64,000 nucleotides of DNA from Phalacrocorax aristotelis (Eukaryota; Chordata; Aves; Suliformes; Phalacrocoracidae), in NCBI RefSeq assembly GCF_949628215.1, contig NC_134311.1, positions 15,376,582-15,440,581 of the forward strand, in the 5' to 3' direction. Below, one piece after another: positions 12,426 to 24,259 of this stretch. The notes beneath the pieces are model-generated. The model saw nothing but the letters and a program-made list of their open reading frames with translations, was not told the DNA's origin and ran no database searches. The translations under genes and the position numbers were made by a program. Position 1 is the first letter of the stretch. Each line of letters starts with the position of its first letter.

Positions 12426-14600
12426 CTTCTCCAAAGGACATCCCAGAGATGGAGAACACCTGTGAACTCAAAAAGCTTACAGAAAACTACTGCAGCTAGG
12501 AACAAGTTTTTCTAACTTCAGTGGATGCCAAGTTCTAATCCCAGAAGGAACACTTTGGCCTATCACACCATCTTTGAAGTTCAGTGCAAGGCAGAAGTCA
12601 GCAAAGGGGCTGGCCTTCCTTCTCAGGCTGGCTTTTCCAAGTTATTGCCTGCTGCTCTTGCGGCAGCAAGATGCCACTTGTGCCCTGGGTCTGGGGTCAG
12701 GGATGCACTAAGAGCTGCCTCCAGCATCTGGTGCTGGAGAAACGCCCACATTTCTTGCCATCCAGGTCAGCTTAGGCACTTGCATGGTGCACCAGGGGGA
12801 TGGGCAAAGCACTGCTGCACATCACATACTTGCCCCGTTCTCCTTCATGCTCCCAGCTCTGCCCTGAGGCACTGCCCTCCTGTGCCACTCACAGCTTGTG
12901 GGGGAGTAGAGAGGGAAACAAGAAGGAGGCATCCTCATAACTCTCCATCTTGGAGAACTCAAGATAGTGTTTGTGCAATGAGGACAAGAGGCAACCTTCC
13001 TGAACATGAGCCTGAAGCCATCTTTACAGCTTGATGCAAAGTGGCAGCTGGCAAAGGGGCTGGCCTGCCTTCTCAGGCTGCTTTTTCTTCTCAAGGACCA
13101 AGTCTCAGCTGGGTCCACAGCACGAATCTTCAACGCAGTGACACAAACTGTGCTGTGTTGCTTAAGCATTGCCCTGAAGCGTAGCAGCCCTCCACATGCC
13201 AGAGGCGCTGGCTGCCCTCTCCTGCAGAAGCCCTGCCCATGGCCATTTTTTGGGAAGGTAACTCTGCAGAGGTGCGAGGCTGGACAGGGTGTTTCCCACG
13301 CTCCCTAGTGCAGCTGCATTATGAACAGGACAAGCAGAGCAGGAGAAAACTCAGGGACTTCATGTCACAGCAAGACTCTGGATGACATCCTCTGCTCACC
13401 CGACCCCTGGAGAAGAAGCGTGGCTTGCAGAAGGAGTGCCCAAGTCCTGTGCTGAAGGGGGTCTCCCCAGGTCCTAGTGGGGAAGGGCTCTGCTAGACTC
13501 CTCCAGGCTGAGGGCACAGGCAACGCTGCCCTCAGCTAAGTAGCTACCTGGCTGCTTCTGGTGCAGCAGGAGAAGCCCTTGGCCAGGGCCAGGCTGTGAC
13601 CTTCTCTCGGCCCTGCCATGGTGACACCGGGAGCCTGCGGCACAGGGTCACAGGGAGGGAGCCCAGCAGGATGCCCCAGCTGTGCCCAGTGCATGGCCAC
13701 CAAGGGCAGGGACAGTCCCCAGCCCCTGGGCACAGGGACCACCTTGGGGCTAACACCCCAAATGCCTTCCTCCTGTGTAGCCCTCTGGTGTGATATGGGG
13801 GGCTGCCACCCCAATGACACAGTGCCACCATGCGGCAACGCAGCCATCACCATGGACAGGCAGGATAAAAGGGCATCCTCCCGCGCCCCACCGCCAGCCT
13901 GACAGGCTGTGCCATCGGGACAGAGCTGGCCAGGGGCCACCCCACGGAATGGGAGAGGACCTTTTGGGTGGCGGGGGGTCAGTGGGATTAACTGGAGAGG
14001 CTGAGGGGGAAAGGTTCAAGGCTGCTCGAGGCTGCCGGAGGTTCTCTGCCACAATCCCAGCTCCTGGCAGGGCCGTGTTCAAATCTGCATCTGCCGGATG
14101 GAAATCCTGCTTCATCCCTCCTCTGGGGAATGGAGACAAGCTCCTGGGGAGACGAGAAGCGCCACAAACACCTGGAGGTGCCTATAGCTGTCAGGCCTTT
14201 TCAGCTGGATAGCAGTGGCACAGGTTGGCTTGGTGGCCTGCCAAGACCATGGGAATGTGTTCTCGGTGCTTGAGGAGCACTGCAGAGCTCACCGTCCTCA
14301 TCCCCTGCGGAGCCAGTGGCAGCGGCACTAAGGAATGGGCTGCAGAGATGTTGCAAGGGCTATCAGAGCCAGCACCTTCCCCAGTGCTTCCCCACTGGTG
14401 TCCTGCTGGGCACAGGAGAGATTTTCCTCCACAAGGTTGATCTGTCTGGGGGTTTTTGCCACTCTCAGAAGCCCCTGAGATGGCTCTGGGTTGCAGGAGG
14501 GAAGGAGTCAGGCAGCGGTGGCGTCCCTGCTAGGTGTGACCAACCACGGGGCTGGGATGCAGGTCTTGCTCACATGCTCAGGGAACAAACGATCGCCAGC

Positions 14601-14990
14601 TCTGGGGTCAGGAAGGAATTTTTCCCCCAGGACAGACTGGCACTGGTCCCCAGGGTTTTTTGTTTCCTTCATCTGCAGCATTGAATACAGCCCTCTGCCA
14701 GGGCTCCTCTGGGCCATTTTGGGTAAGTTCCTGCCTGCTGTTCTTGCAGTGATGAGATGCTTCTTTTTCAACATGACAATGCCACGGGTGTCCTGGGTCT
14801 GGGGTCAGGAAGAAATTTTTTCCCGCAGGGCAGATTGGCACTGGTCCTGGAGAGATTTGGCCTTACTCGACCACTTTAGCACAGCCCCTTGCCAGGGCTT
14901 CTCTGGGCCATTTTGGGTAAGTGCCTGCCCGCTGCTCTTGCAGCCCAAAGATACTGCCAGTGCCCTGGGTCTCTCAGGAGCCGTCTCTTT
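14601..14990 (+). repeat. Two-copy tandem repeat, period about 195 bp
   Basis: Copy 1 begins TCTGGGGTCAGGAAGGAATT at 14601 and copy 2 begins TCTGGGGTCAGGAAGAAATT at 14798. Both continue through a CCAGGGCT(C/T)CTCTGGGCC segment (14698 and 14892) and a CTGC(T)GCTGTTCTTGCAG-like segment. The copies are clearly diverged, so the duplication is old. Confidence 0.75.
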
Positions 14991-15008
14991 TCAGCCACCC
15001 CTGCATTC

Positions 15009-15014
15009 AATAAA
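15009..15014 (+). terminator. Poly(A) signal AATAAA of the repeat block
   Basis: AATAAA followed 30-50 nt later by GT-rich sequence (TCATGTGTGTGCTGG). The layout is that of a polyadenylation site on the plus strand and probably marks the R region of a retroelement. Confidence 0.4.
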
Positions 15015-15101
15015 AGTCCATTTTTCTCCTTGATCTGCATTCATGTCATGTGTGTGCTGGTTGCGGGCCAGGAGCCTTCTCCTGCAGCCGTGCATGTACA
15101 C

Positions 15102-15293
15102 TATATTGGGTTTACATGGCAATTCTGGGGTGGTGGGTGGGCTGCAGGGATGGCTTCTCTGAGAAGATGCCAAAAGATATTGGACACAGCCAGTTCCAGC
15201 ACCTCCAAGATGGACCTGCTGCTGGCCAAAGCTGAGCCCATCAAGGACGGTGGTAGCACCTCTGATAACATACTGAAGGGGTAAAAACTGCTA
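15102..15293 (+). mobile_element. LTR fragment, 5' part, same family as 44888-45931
   Basis: It starts TATATTGGGTTTACATGG and follows the solo LTR at 44888 through the GGATGGCTTCT.TGAGAA, CTGCTGGCCAAAGCTGAGCC and GGTAGCACCTCTG segments, up to GGGGTAAAAACTGC. The remaining 850 bp or so of the LTR are missing. The initial TG has mutated to TA, and the TATTTAA box of the intact copy is absent. Truncated and old. Confidence 0.8.
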
Positions 15294-18200
15294 TAGTAAC
15301 TATCAAGGTATTGCATTGATGTTTTGAATGCCACTGCACATTAGAACACGTTTTCACCTCTGGGATGTTGAAAGAAATTTTATATGCTGCAGTGAAGTCC
15401 TTATGCCACTGTACAAAGCCACGATGGTGGTAGGGCAGAAGCAAAAGGAACAATCTCTGGCTGTACCTTAGAGAGGCCTTCAATAGCCACAGTTGCTGCA
15501 CAGGATGAATTCTAGCCATACCAAACAGCACTAATGAAACAGATAAATAAGAATGGCACAATTGACCCACTAACTTTCCAAAAATTCCTTTCAAGCATGA
15601 AGGAAGCATGTTAGCAGGTTTTGGCACCACACTGGAAATGCAGAAATTAAGCAACCTTTTTAAATTCCTCAAAGATAACAGCCATTATCCTCTGTATAAC
15701 TCACGCATCTACAGGCTGCATTCAAAACTGGGGCATATTTGCACAACAAATATATTTGTGTAATAAATATGGAAATTAAAACACAACAGTTGGTATTTAC
15801 TATGCATTTCTTACAGGAGCTAGCATAGTTCATTTTTAAAAGATATTGGATTTCTATTAAAGCTTGCTTCTGTTCCTGCTTAGGTTATTTACACAAAGAA
15901 GCTTAACTCTTCAGGAAGCAGAGCAACATAGAGTGGAGTACCTGCTTTTTCCCTGTAGTTTTTCCACACCCACTGGTAAAATTTTGTCACCATGCTCTCT
16001 TTAAAGAGCTGGTTCAGCTACCCTGAGAACTGGAGTGTGGCGCTACTTTAGGCAGCAGTGACTGTCCATGGGGTTCCATTTTAAAACAGAGCATTTGTGA
16101 CAGCTTCAGAAGCGATATACACAAATGCTGTTTGGGGTACAACCCTACTGCACCTCTGGCTATCCTACAGGACAAAACTTCTTAATACTTAAACATCAGC
16201 ATTAAGACTATCATGCATTTTACATAGGATGCTTTGGCTCCAACATGATTTCTTCACTGAGTCATTGGCCAGCAAGGCACTTGCTTCCATCTTATCTGAA
16301 TTATTCATGAGACATTCCCCTGTAGAAATCATCAACTTAACTGGAAGAACCATTCAACAGAACACTCTTGTCATATTTTATTTTTTCCCCTTTATTCAGT
16401 TCCAATGTTAATCAAAAGCACTGCTTTTTTTTTTTTTTTCCTCAAGAGAGAAATTGTGTATGAAGCATTTATTCATGAATGCCTATTATTTGCCACACAC
16501 CAGAAACAGCACCTTGGACTAAAAGGTGGGAAATCTGTTGTGCAGATGATGAAGTCACTAAAAATTAGTGAATCGATACAAATAGGTAGCTATAAATAAT
16601 ATTTTTATATAAATACAATCCTATATAAATAACTACCTGCCAAATATCTACTTCTAGGAACTAGTCATGCTCTCAAAATAAAGGAAGGAGTATGATTGTA
16701 ACTTCAGACGAACTTATAAAGAGGATGAAAATCAGCTGTTGCCATCAAGTAGACACAATTTGTACAATTACTTCAGGAGGCTGATGTTTCACTATGAAAG
16801 CTGAAGACATATGCAGTGCTATAATACTACAACTAGATTTCCATCTTCTACAGGTGCTTCAGCAATTTTGGAAGCAGAACATACTCAGTACTTTACAGGC
16901 AAAACACCAAAGCTAACTGTAAAACTTGCAGAGAATTCAATCGAAATCACCAAAATTTCATCCAAAGCTTTGCATAGGCAAAGTTCATACCTCTGCAAAG
17001 GGCAGAACAGGACCTTTCTTTAGAATTTCAACAGAATAGAAAGATGAAGACTTGAGTTAGTTCTGTGAAAGGTTATAGCATTCACATTACAATTTTTCTG
17101 ACTTGAAAGTGATATGAAGTCAGAGCAGATACAAATTACAGGGTCTAAACTCTCCAATTCTGTAACCCATACCTCTCTCCACATGCAATCCAATTCCTCC
17201 AATTTCTCCCCTGCTCCTGAATTTTAGAGCTACCTCAAAATAAAAAAAAAACAACCAACCAAAACAACAAATCAAAAACAAACACACAAAAACCAACCAG
17301 AAACACCCAATTTCCTGTCCCCAAACTTTGATATCACTTTGAATTAAGTATCATTTTCTCATATACCTTCTGTGAAATCAACAAAAGTAATTCAGATCAG
17401 TTTATGTCTGAGGTAAACGATGCTGCCAGGTAACAGAATGCTTCTCTTGTTTGATTTTTAAACATGCTTAACTTTCTCTTGCTGTAAAGACCTTAAAAAA
17501 CTGAAAGAGGACATATCCTAAAGAAAAGGCTGCATCCATCCACAGATTCACTTTTATAGTAGCAATATATGATTTTACAACAACTTTGAGTTGTACAACA
17601 GCCACGCTCTTTCCCTCTGACTTTGAAGTGATACATGCCTCTAGAGACAGAAACAAGGAACTGTTCTTCTATTCCCCTGAAAAGAAGGGCTGTGATTTCC
17701 CTTGCATCTTGTGAAGGGCACATAAGCAAGGACCTCCCGTTACCTGCTTCTAGGCAAGATGTAAAATATGGTCCTTAAAGGTTCGCTTTCAGCTTTCATA
17801 TTTGGTCCTTTATCATTGGACAAATAATGACTTTTTTTTTTCTATTTCAAATAAACCCCTAGTGAACAGTAACTGCAACAGAAATTTACGTTCACACTGT
17901 GTTCTCCTTCCTCGTATCAAAAGCACATAATGCCCCAACAGTGCCAGAACAGCTCTGCAAAATATCATCTGAGACTCCACAGTGACAACAGGGTCAAAAA
18001 GGAAACATGACTGCTGTCTGAACAGAGGCAGGGATGATTTAGTTTTGCAGGCAGAGGTGTAAGTTCAGCCTGCATGGCTAAAGAATGTGAAACTCTCGCA
18101 GATCACAGGATGACCAGTGGCACAAAACCCAGAGGGGAGAACTGCTGTCTGTCGGGGGGTAGACAGGTTGAACAAAGCCAAGCAGAACAAGAATCTCACA

Positions 18201-21200
18201 AATGTTTCAAGATCAACTGAAGTACATATTTAGTTGACTATAAATGTCTGCTAAAAGAAAAAGAAAGAAAATGTCTTTGAATAAGGCAAGGGTCAGAAAC
18301 TGTAAGTGTTTAGGTTTTTTTGGCTAATACCTGACTACCAGCACTTTTCTTTAACAAATCCATTATCGATACGGGTCAGGATGAAACAGAATCACCAGTA
18401 AGATTCCAGTTCTGATAACCTTATTACATGCAAATGGAAAAAAAAAACATAGACACTACTCCATATACACTCTCAGCGAAAAAGAAAATCCACATAAACT
18501 TTCCAGGGAAAATTACATAAATGATCTTTTCATCTAAACCTAGTATTCCTCATAATACCAGTTCCACATTTGGCGCACACCAGCACATCTAGCACTGTCT
18601 CAAGACACCCTATCTAATCCCTGAGAAGAATAGGGAACTTGATTTTTTGTAAAGTTAAAATTCCTTAGAGGACTACTTCAAGTATAATAAAGTACCATAA
18701 ATTGATAAATTAATATACTACAGTATCACTTTTTCCTCATTACCTTCTGCTAGTAATTACAGAAAAGATTCAAATGTAATGTAAATGACCTCAAATCTGC
18801 AAATGCTTAATCACAACCAGTACATGACCCATTTCTCAACACACCCATTTAAAAATGTATAAAAACAGCACTTTTAAAAAACCCACTAGAAATTTACTAT
18901 TACTTTTATCTACACATCTGTTATATATATATAGCACACATATATATACCTTATATGACCCTTTTGGCAACAAAAGGAAAACAAGGAAGTAAAACCACTG
19001 ACTTTTTTTTCACAGAAATTTAACCTTATTTTTAAAACCTATTAAAAAGATGGTGATAGCTTATAATAATTACATCTGTATTTTGTAAACACGTGATTTA
19101 TAATTACATGCATGTATATATGCACATGGTTTATATATTATTAATTTGTCAAATATTCTAAGTTTACCTGTTCCACTAACACATAAAGGAGTAGGTATGT
19201 CTTAATGTGCTCTAAATCTTTTATATATACTCTATGATACACCTCTTAATAAAGAGTAAATCCTAGTATTCAAGCCCAAAAGAGTCGTTCATATGCCAGA
19301 TAAAGTCCCAGTTTCAGTTCAGCTGTAAAAGCTAAAATATGTTACCTGTCCTTACAGACACAGTAGGCCACAGGATAGCATATGGTCTGTTACAGCTACT
19401 GAGGTTTTTAATTATTACTTACATGGGCAGAGAGAACAGTCCAAAGCTACTTCCTGCTGAGCATCTGCTGCCTTTTACATTCACGAAAGAGGAAGTGCAG
19501 CATGCATGGTCCAACCAGACCAACTTAAGCTATAACTGTGCTGCAAGCACTGCTGCCCCATAGCTATAGCCATTTTTCTGTTGCTTAGTGATAAAAGAAG
19601 CTTCTCACACAGAAAATTAGTCAGCATCTTTTATGAAATACAAAGGGATCCAAAGAAATATTTAGTGAATCTTAAACCAGTAAAACAAAGCAGCTGCCCT
19701 AGGATATACTCCACAAACAAGTCAAGATGCTACGACAGTTCTGGTATTAAGTGAACACCAAGCCATAGTGATGACTATCAAGCTTTATACCATCCATCCC
19801 TTGCAATAGAAGCAACTTTAAGATAAAAGTGTCTTATTCAACTTCTTAAAACACAGACCTTTCCCTCCTTCTCCCCTCCTTATTTCACCCTGCCATCTGT
19901 CCCCAACCACAAATGCAGCAGCTCTGAGGACATGAAGCATTTGGGCCTTGGAGGGATTGTGACAAGGGACACAACGAACAAGCTTGGTAACTAAGGGTAC
20001 ATGGAAATCCCAAAGCACAGGTTTTATAGCAGGGAGATGAGGAATGGCTGCATGAGAACAAAAACAGCTTTTTTTTTTTAACATAAGTACAACAATTTGG
20101 GGAAGGGAAAAATGTAGGTGAGATACGGCATGTTCAGATCATAAGTCCTAGCAGGGCAGTGTGCCAGAGATGCAGTGCTTGCAGGATGCTACAGTGTGGG
20201 AAGATGCGCATGTTTGTGGGGTAGCAAACAGGAGTCAGCCACTACTGCAGGAAGTGAGAGGAGAGCTCTGAAACGCTTGAGAAACTGCCACAGCAATTTA
20301 GTGTTCGTGCAGGTTTCAATGGATAGCAAAGGAAACTTTTTCTCCAAATGGCATAGGAAAAGCCACATCTCTCTGTTAACTGACTGGTGTTTAAAAGGCA
20401 CAAAAAAGGACTAAGCCTACCCCTTCATGATACCAGCACATGTGAACAAATTCATTCAGTAGAGACACAGTGCCACATGAACATGGTAAATTAGATCTTT
20501 TATTGCTTTGAAGCAGAAACTCAGAAACAATATGTAATTTATGTGCATTCATGTATGCAGGCATAATAAACACAAACCTCCAGAGAAAAGGATGAACCAC
20601 TACCCCTTTTAAAAAGTTCATTTTTTAATTAAATTTCAAAAAACCCAGGGAAGTTGTAGAAAATAATGCAGCATAAGCAATTTTTTATCTAATACAACAG
20701 TTGAGAAGAAAACCCTTGGTCTTAAAATAGTTTTTGCCCCTTTTAAAGTCAGTTGAAAAGTTTTCTTTTTATTTAAAAAACTAATAACAGAGTAATTTCT
20801 TATTATAAGTAATTTCTTATTATTATTCTTATAAGTATGGTAACACCATCTTGCAGCTGGAATTCCAATGTGGTTATGAGGCAATGAAAGTAAAATCTTA
20901 AAGAAAAATAAATTTGTGTTTGTCCTGAGCATCTCTTCACTTTTAATTTGAAAGCTTTCTAAACCAAAGGTGTGTGGAGGGTTGTGTTCTTACTTTGAAC
21001 TATTTCTAGCTTTGTCTTTTTCCTTTATCTTTCTCTTACGGATTATGAAAACATGGAGACTTAACAACACCCACCTTTGTAATATTTTTACATGTGTTCC
21101 TGTGTTCAAAAGCCTACTATCCACATCACCGGTTCCCCAAAGCATGACATAGTGGAACACAGAAGGCAGATTTCATTTTGGTAGCAATATTTGGAAGTAC

Positions 21201-23699
21201 AAAGTAGACAAGGACAAAGGACCAAACATTAGAAGCCAACGCGTTCCTTTCTTTTTAATCAATATCTTGTTAGACTGGTGGGTTTGACTCATTAATCCTT
21301 TTGTAAGTGAAAAATGAAACAGATTGACCATTACAGCAAAAAGTAAAATTGCAAATTAAACTCACTCTAATTAAATTGCTTGCAAAGAGTGCTACTTCAT
21401 CACGCACAATTTTCGTCAAAAGGGTTTGGACTTTGGAGTACACGTGTCTTCTGAGGTAACGTATTTAGAGGTAAATTCTGAATCCAAAAGACCTGAAAAG
21501 AAACTTTCTAAACTCTATCTCTTACATTGTGTGTATTTTTAAAGCTATATAAGTTCCATCACAAAGTGCAAAAAGAAAAAAATATTGTATTTTGTGTCTA
21601 ATAGCTTCGAACAGATATGAAATTGAACGTCATATGACTGCTGTGATGCATCTAAACGATCACTATAGTATAGCTGAGATGGGACATACAAAAAACTCAA
21701 AAAATAAAATGCCTGGAGGTTTTCAATGAATTGTTTTTCATTTCTTCAGCAACTGAGGCATAGTGATTGATCTAGTACTGTACAACACAGGAAATTAGCA
21801 ATTAAAGGCTTCCATGCATCCAGCATTAGAGCCTACAAATCCTGTTAACCATGGGAGCAAAATTAGAAGAACAAGAGGAATCAACAAAACTAAAAAGTGC
21901 TTGTTGTGAGCTGTATGGAATTTGTCCTTTGCTGTAAAACATGAAAACTCTGCACAGACTGCATGCACAAGAGTATTTAATGTAGGATTATAACTCAATT
22001 AAGACAACTATTTCTCTGATCCTGTAATTCTATGGCATTTTGCAGATGTCTGTGAATCCCAGGCTGTAATGCAAATTTCTTTCTGTTCTCCGTAATATAA
22101 ACTCACAATTTATGAAAAGACACATTTAGCCTTCTGTCTAGGAAAATAATCTTCACAATGTAGGTTGAAAGATACACTGCTGTTCCAGATGAATGTAAAA
22201 TAAGGTAAACTACATTAACTATACAACACTAAATGTGAACATCGTCCATATATGTAAATAGAGCATTAAGAATAAAGCCTAACTGATACCCTTGTTTCCT
22301 TAAGGAATGCTTGGACTATGCCCCAGAGCATAGGGGAAACAGATTCCCAGCACAGCACGACCCTTGCCAACCCCAGAACTGAAGGCAGCGTCACACAAAA
22401 GGCTGTGCACGCAAATTGCTCAAGACCGCAACTTCGGTTTGACGATTGTAGCACCGTGCTTCACTAACAGGATTAAACATGCCCTTTCTCTGTTCCAACA
22501 TGAACAAAAGTGCATCTACACTATCGTTAATCATATGAGACTGTTTTGCTTCAGATTTGTCAAACCTAATTCAGGTTTGCTGAATTTAGTGACAGATAGA
22601 GGATTTATCTAGTCCGGGAGAAGAGAAAGAGGTTATATAAACTTTGCTAACATAGCCAGACAAATTAAATTGTTAATCCATGCCTAAACAAAAGGTCACT
22701 ATTAGCTCAGGGTTAACTAAAACTTCTTAGCTAATCTCTGACCTAATTTTGACCTCTCTTGTTAATTGCAGAAATGTTTTCAGTTAATATATTGGTTAGC
22801 TGTATTTATACCCCCCACTTCTGCAGTTTCTTGCTTTGCAGCTCATAAATTAAACACAAAATATCTTTTTTCTGACTAATTAGTATCTAATTAGCTCCAT
22901 GTTGTTAACCTAGAGTGGAACCGATAGTAAAGACAAACATTAAGCATTTTAAGCTGTTTCATGAAGGAGACATTTATGAACATGAAGAAAGGAACATCAA
23001 AACCTTTATTTATCTTTTTTTTTCCCTCCAGATCATAAAATATGACTTCACAAAGCTTGCAAAAATACTTAATTCTTCTGCTTCTAGTGATTCTCCTTGG
23101 AAAGAGGTACAGTTATATCACTGTTAGAAGAGAAGAACTAATTAAAGAACACATGTAAATCTAATGGATCTGCAATGATGTTAGTAGGTTGTATCCAGAC
23201 ATAATCATTTCTCATTGCATCATACTTCTTACAGGGCTGTTTACATTGGGCTTGTTTAATTCCTTCTGTACCATAACCTGTTATATGTTAGGGTATGCGT
23301 GTGATGTATCCATACCCAAAAAATGTCCCCTTCTGCAGAAGAGCAGTTTTTGCTCAAGTAAAAATGAAGCACCTGAGTTATAATTCCAAAATGCAATTTC
23401 TCTACATTCACAGGGTTTTTTAAGTCAGAATTGTTCAGGTTCTGGTAAAAACATATGCAGGCTTAATTTAAAAATTAAGTCTGAGAGAGAAACTAAACCC
23501 AACTGCATTGTAAAATGTATATAAATTTAAAAAAATTAATTCTAATAACGTAAGAAATAAAAATAACAACGTTAAAAAGAACTATACAAATAGCATGCCT
23601 TACGTTCATCTGAACTAAGTAATGTAGGGAATTATAGTTTGAAAGCCTACTATAATTAGATACTGAAGTTAAAATGCTAAGCAGAAATTCAATATACTT
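15294..23699. other. Intergenic DNA, no supported gene
   Basis: AT-rich sequence with no recognised transposon. It includes A-rich low complexity (17240-17310), TA-rich sequence (18918-18950) and a cluster of TAATTA/GTTAA-type motifs at 22670-22910. A minus-strand open frame of 143 codons (15672-15241) partly overlaps the LTR fragment and shows no domain. Confidence 0.55.
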
Positions 23700-24088
23700 C
23701 TAAATGCTGAAGCCTTACCGTTCCATTACATTCATATTCCTTGTCTTTTCGTACTGATAAAAGCTTCTCCAAAGTAAATTTATCCAGTCATATTGAGGAT
23801 CATACTTGTCACCCAGAAGATAACATAACTCTAATTTATGCTCAGAGTTTCTTCTTCTTTTCAATAGGAAATGAGAATGATCTTCTATAATCTGAACAAA
23901 GGCACCTGGCCTACTGTAAAATAAAAAAGCTTGTCCATTACTGTTTGTCACATTGGTAGATAAACTCTTGTCTATGAAGGGCATAAAAGTTGTTTTATTA
24001 CAGTACAGCCAACTGTTTGGATCAAATCCAGATTCATATTCATTTGCTAGCTGCAAATAAATCCCACTGTACTATCAGTACAGTTTTC
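23700..24088 (-). other. DTWD2: Probable DTWD2 3' UTR start
   Basis: Sequence directly after the DTWD2 stop. The nearest minus-strand AATAAA hexamer is at 23999-23994, about 90 nt past the stop, but no strong GU-rich element follows, so the true cleavage site may be farther downstream. An open frame of about 114 codons with splice-like edges (24050 and 23719) overlaps this stretch and is discussed as a finding. The extent of the UTR cannot be fixed from sequence alone. Confidence 0.4.
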
Positions 24089-24259
24089 TTATATTTTAAC
24101 ATTATTCACCAAAAGCTCCATTCTTCTGAGTTTGCGCTTATTCTTTGGCATTGGCTTGTCATATAAGCCATTTTTGAGAAGATGCTCCTTGCTGTGATGG
24201 ATCTGGGCACCATGCTGAAGCTGGAAAGAGCATAAAGCTTGAAGTGGACGGAGTATAGT
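24089..24259 (-). CDS. DTWD2: DTWD2 terminal coding exon with stop
   Basis: The acceptor TCTTTCTGCAG lies at 24260 and is followed by 56 codons and TAA at 24091-24089. The translation starts [19 protein letters not shown] and ends with a basic tail ([19 protein letters not shown], then VKI), as in vertebrate DTWD2 C-termini. The exon continues in phase 0 from IQE of the preceding exon. This frame is shorter than the usual ORF cutoff, and a different frame on the same strand looks longer; the one given is chosen because both phase and homology agree. The protein end appears intact. The basic tail could help tRNA or nuclear contacts, which is inference only. Confidence 0.94.
   Translation of the reverse strand, partial: TILRPLQALCSFQLQHGAQIHHSKEHLLKNGLYDKPMPKNKRKLRRMELLVNNVKI

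Larger units (their letters stand above)
12431..15060. repeat. GC-rich unclassified repeat block
   Basis: GC-rich DNA unlike its AT-rich surroundings. A 30-bp segment (GCAAAGGGGCTGGCC...TTCTCAGGCTG) recurs at 12601-12630 and 13051-13080 with one mismatch. A unit of about 195 bp is present in two tandem copies (starting 14601 and 14798), each with TCTGGGGTCAGGAAG and GGGCCATTTTGGGTAAG. A diverged piece of the same unit lies at about 12636-12705. An AATAAA at 15009-15014 with GT-rich sequence downstream (15040-15068) suggests the 3' end of a plus-strand retroelement transcript. Long overlapping ORFs on both strands reflect few stop codons at high GC; none has a recognisable domain. The family is not identified; an old ERV/LTR composite is my best guess. 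Confidence 0.5.

Noticed and set aside
12525..15033. Many long overlapping ORFs on both strands
   Set aside because: High GC lowers stop frequency in all frames. The frames overlap each other in both orientations and none shows a domain or consistent codon bias.
15241..15672. 143-codon minus-strand ORF
   Set aside because: Its C-terminal part is antisense LTR sequence and the rest has no family match. Considered as an ERV gene and dropped for lack of any motif.
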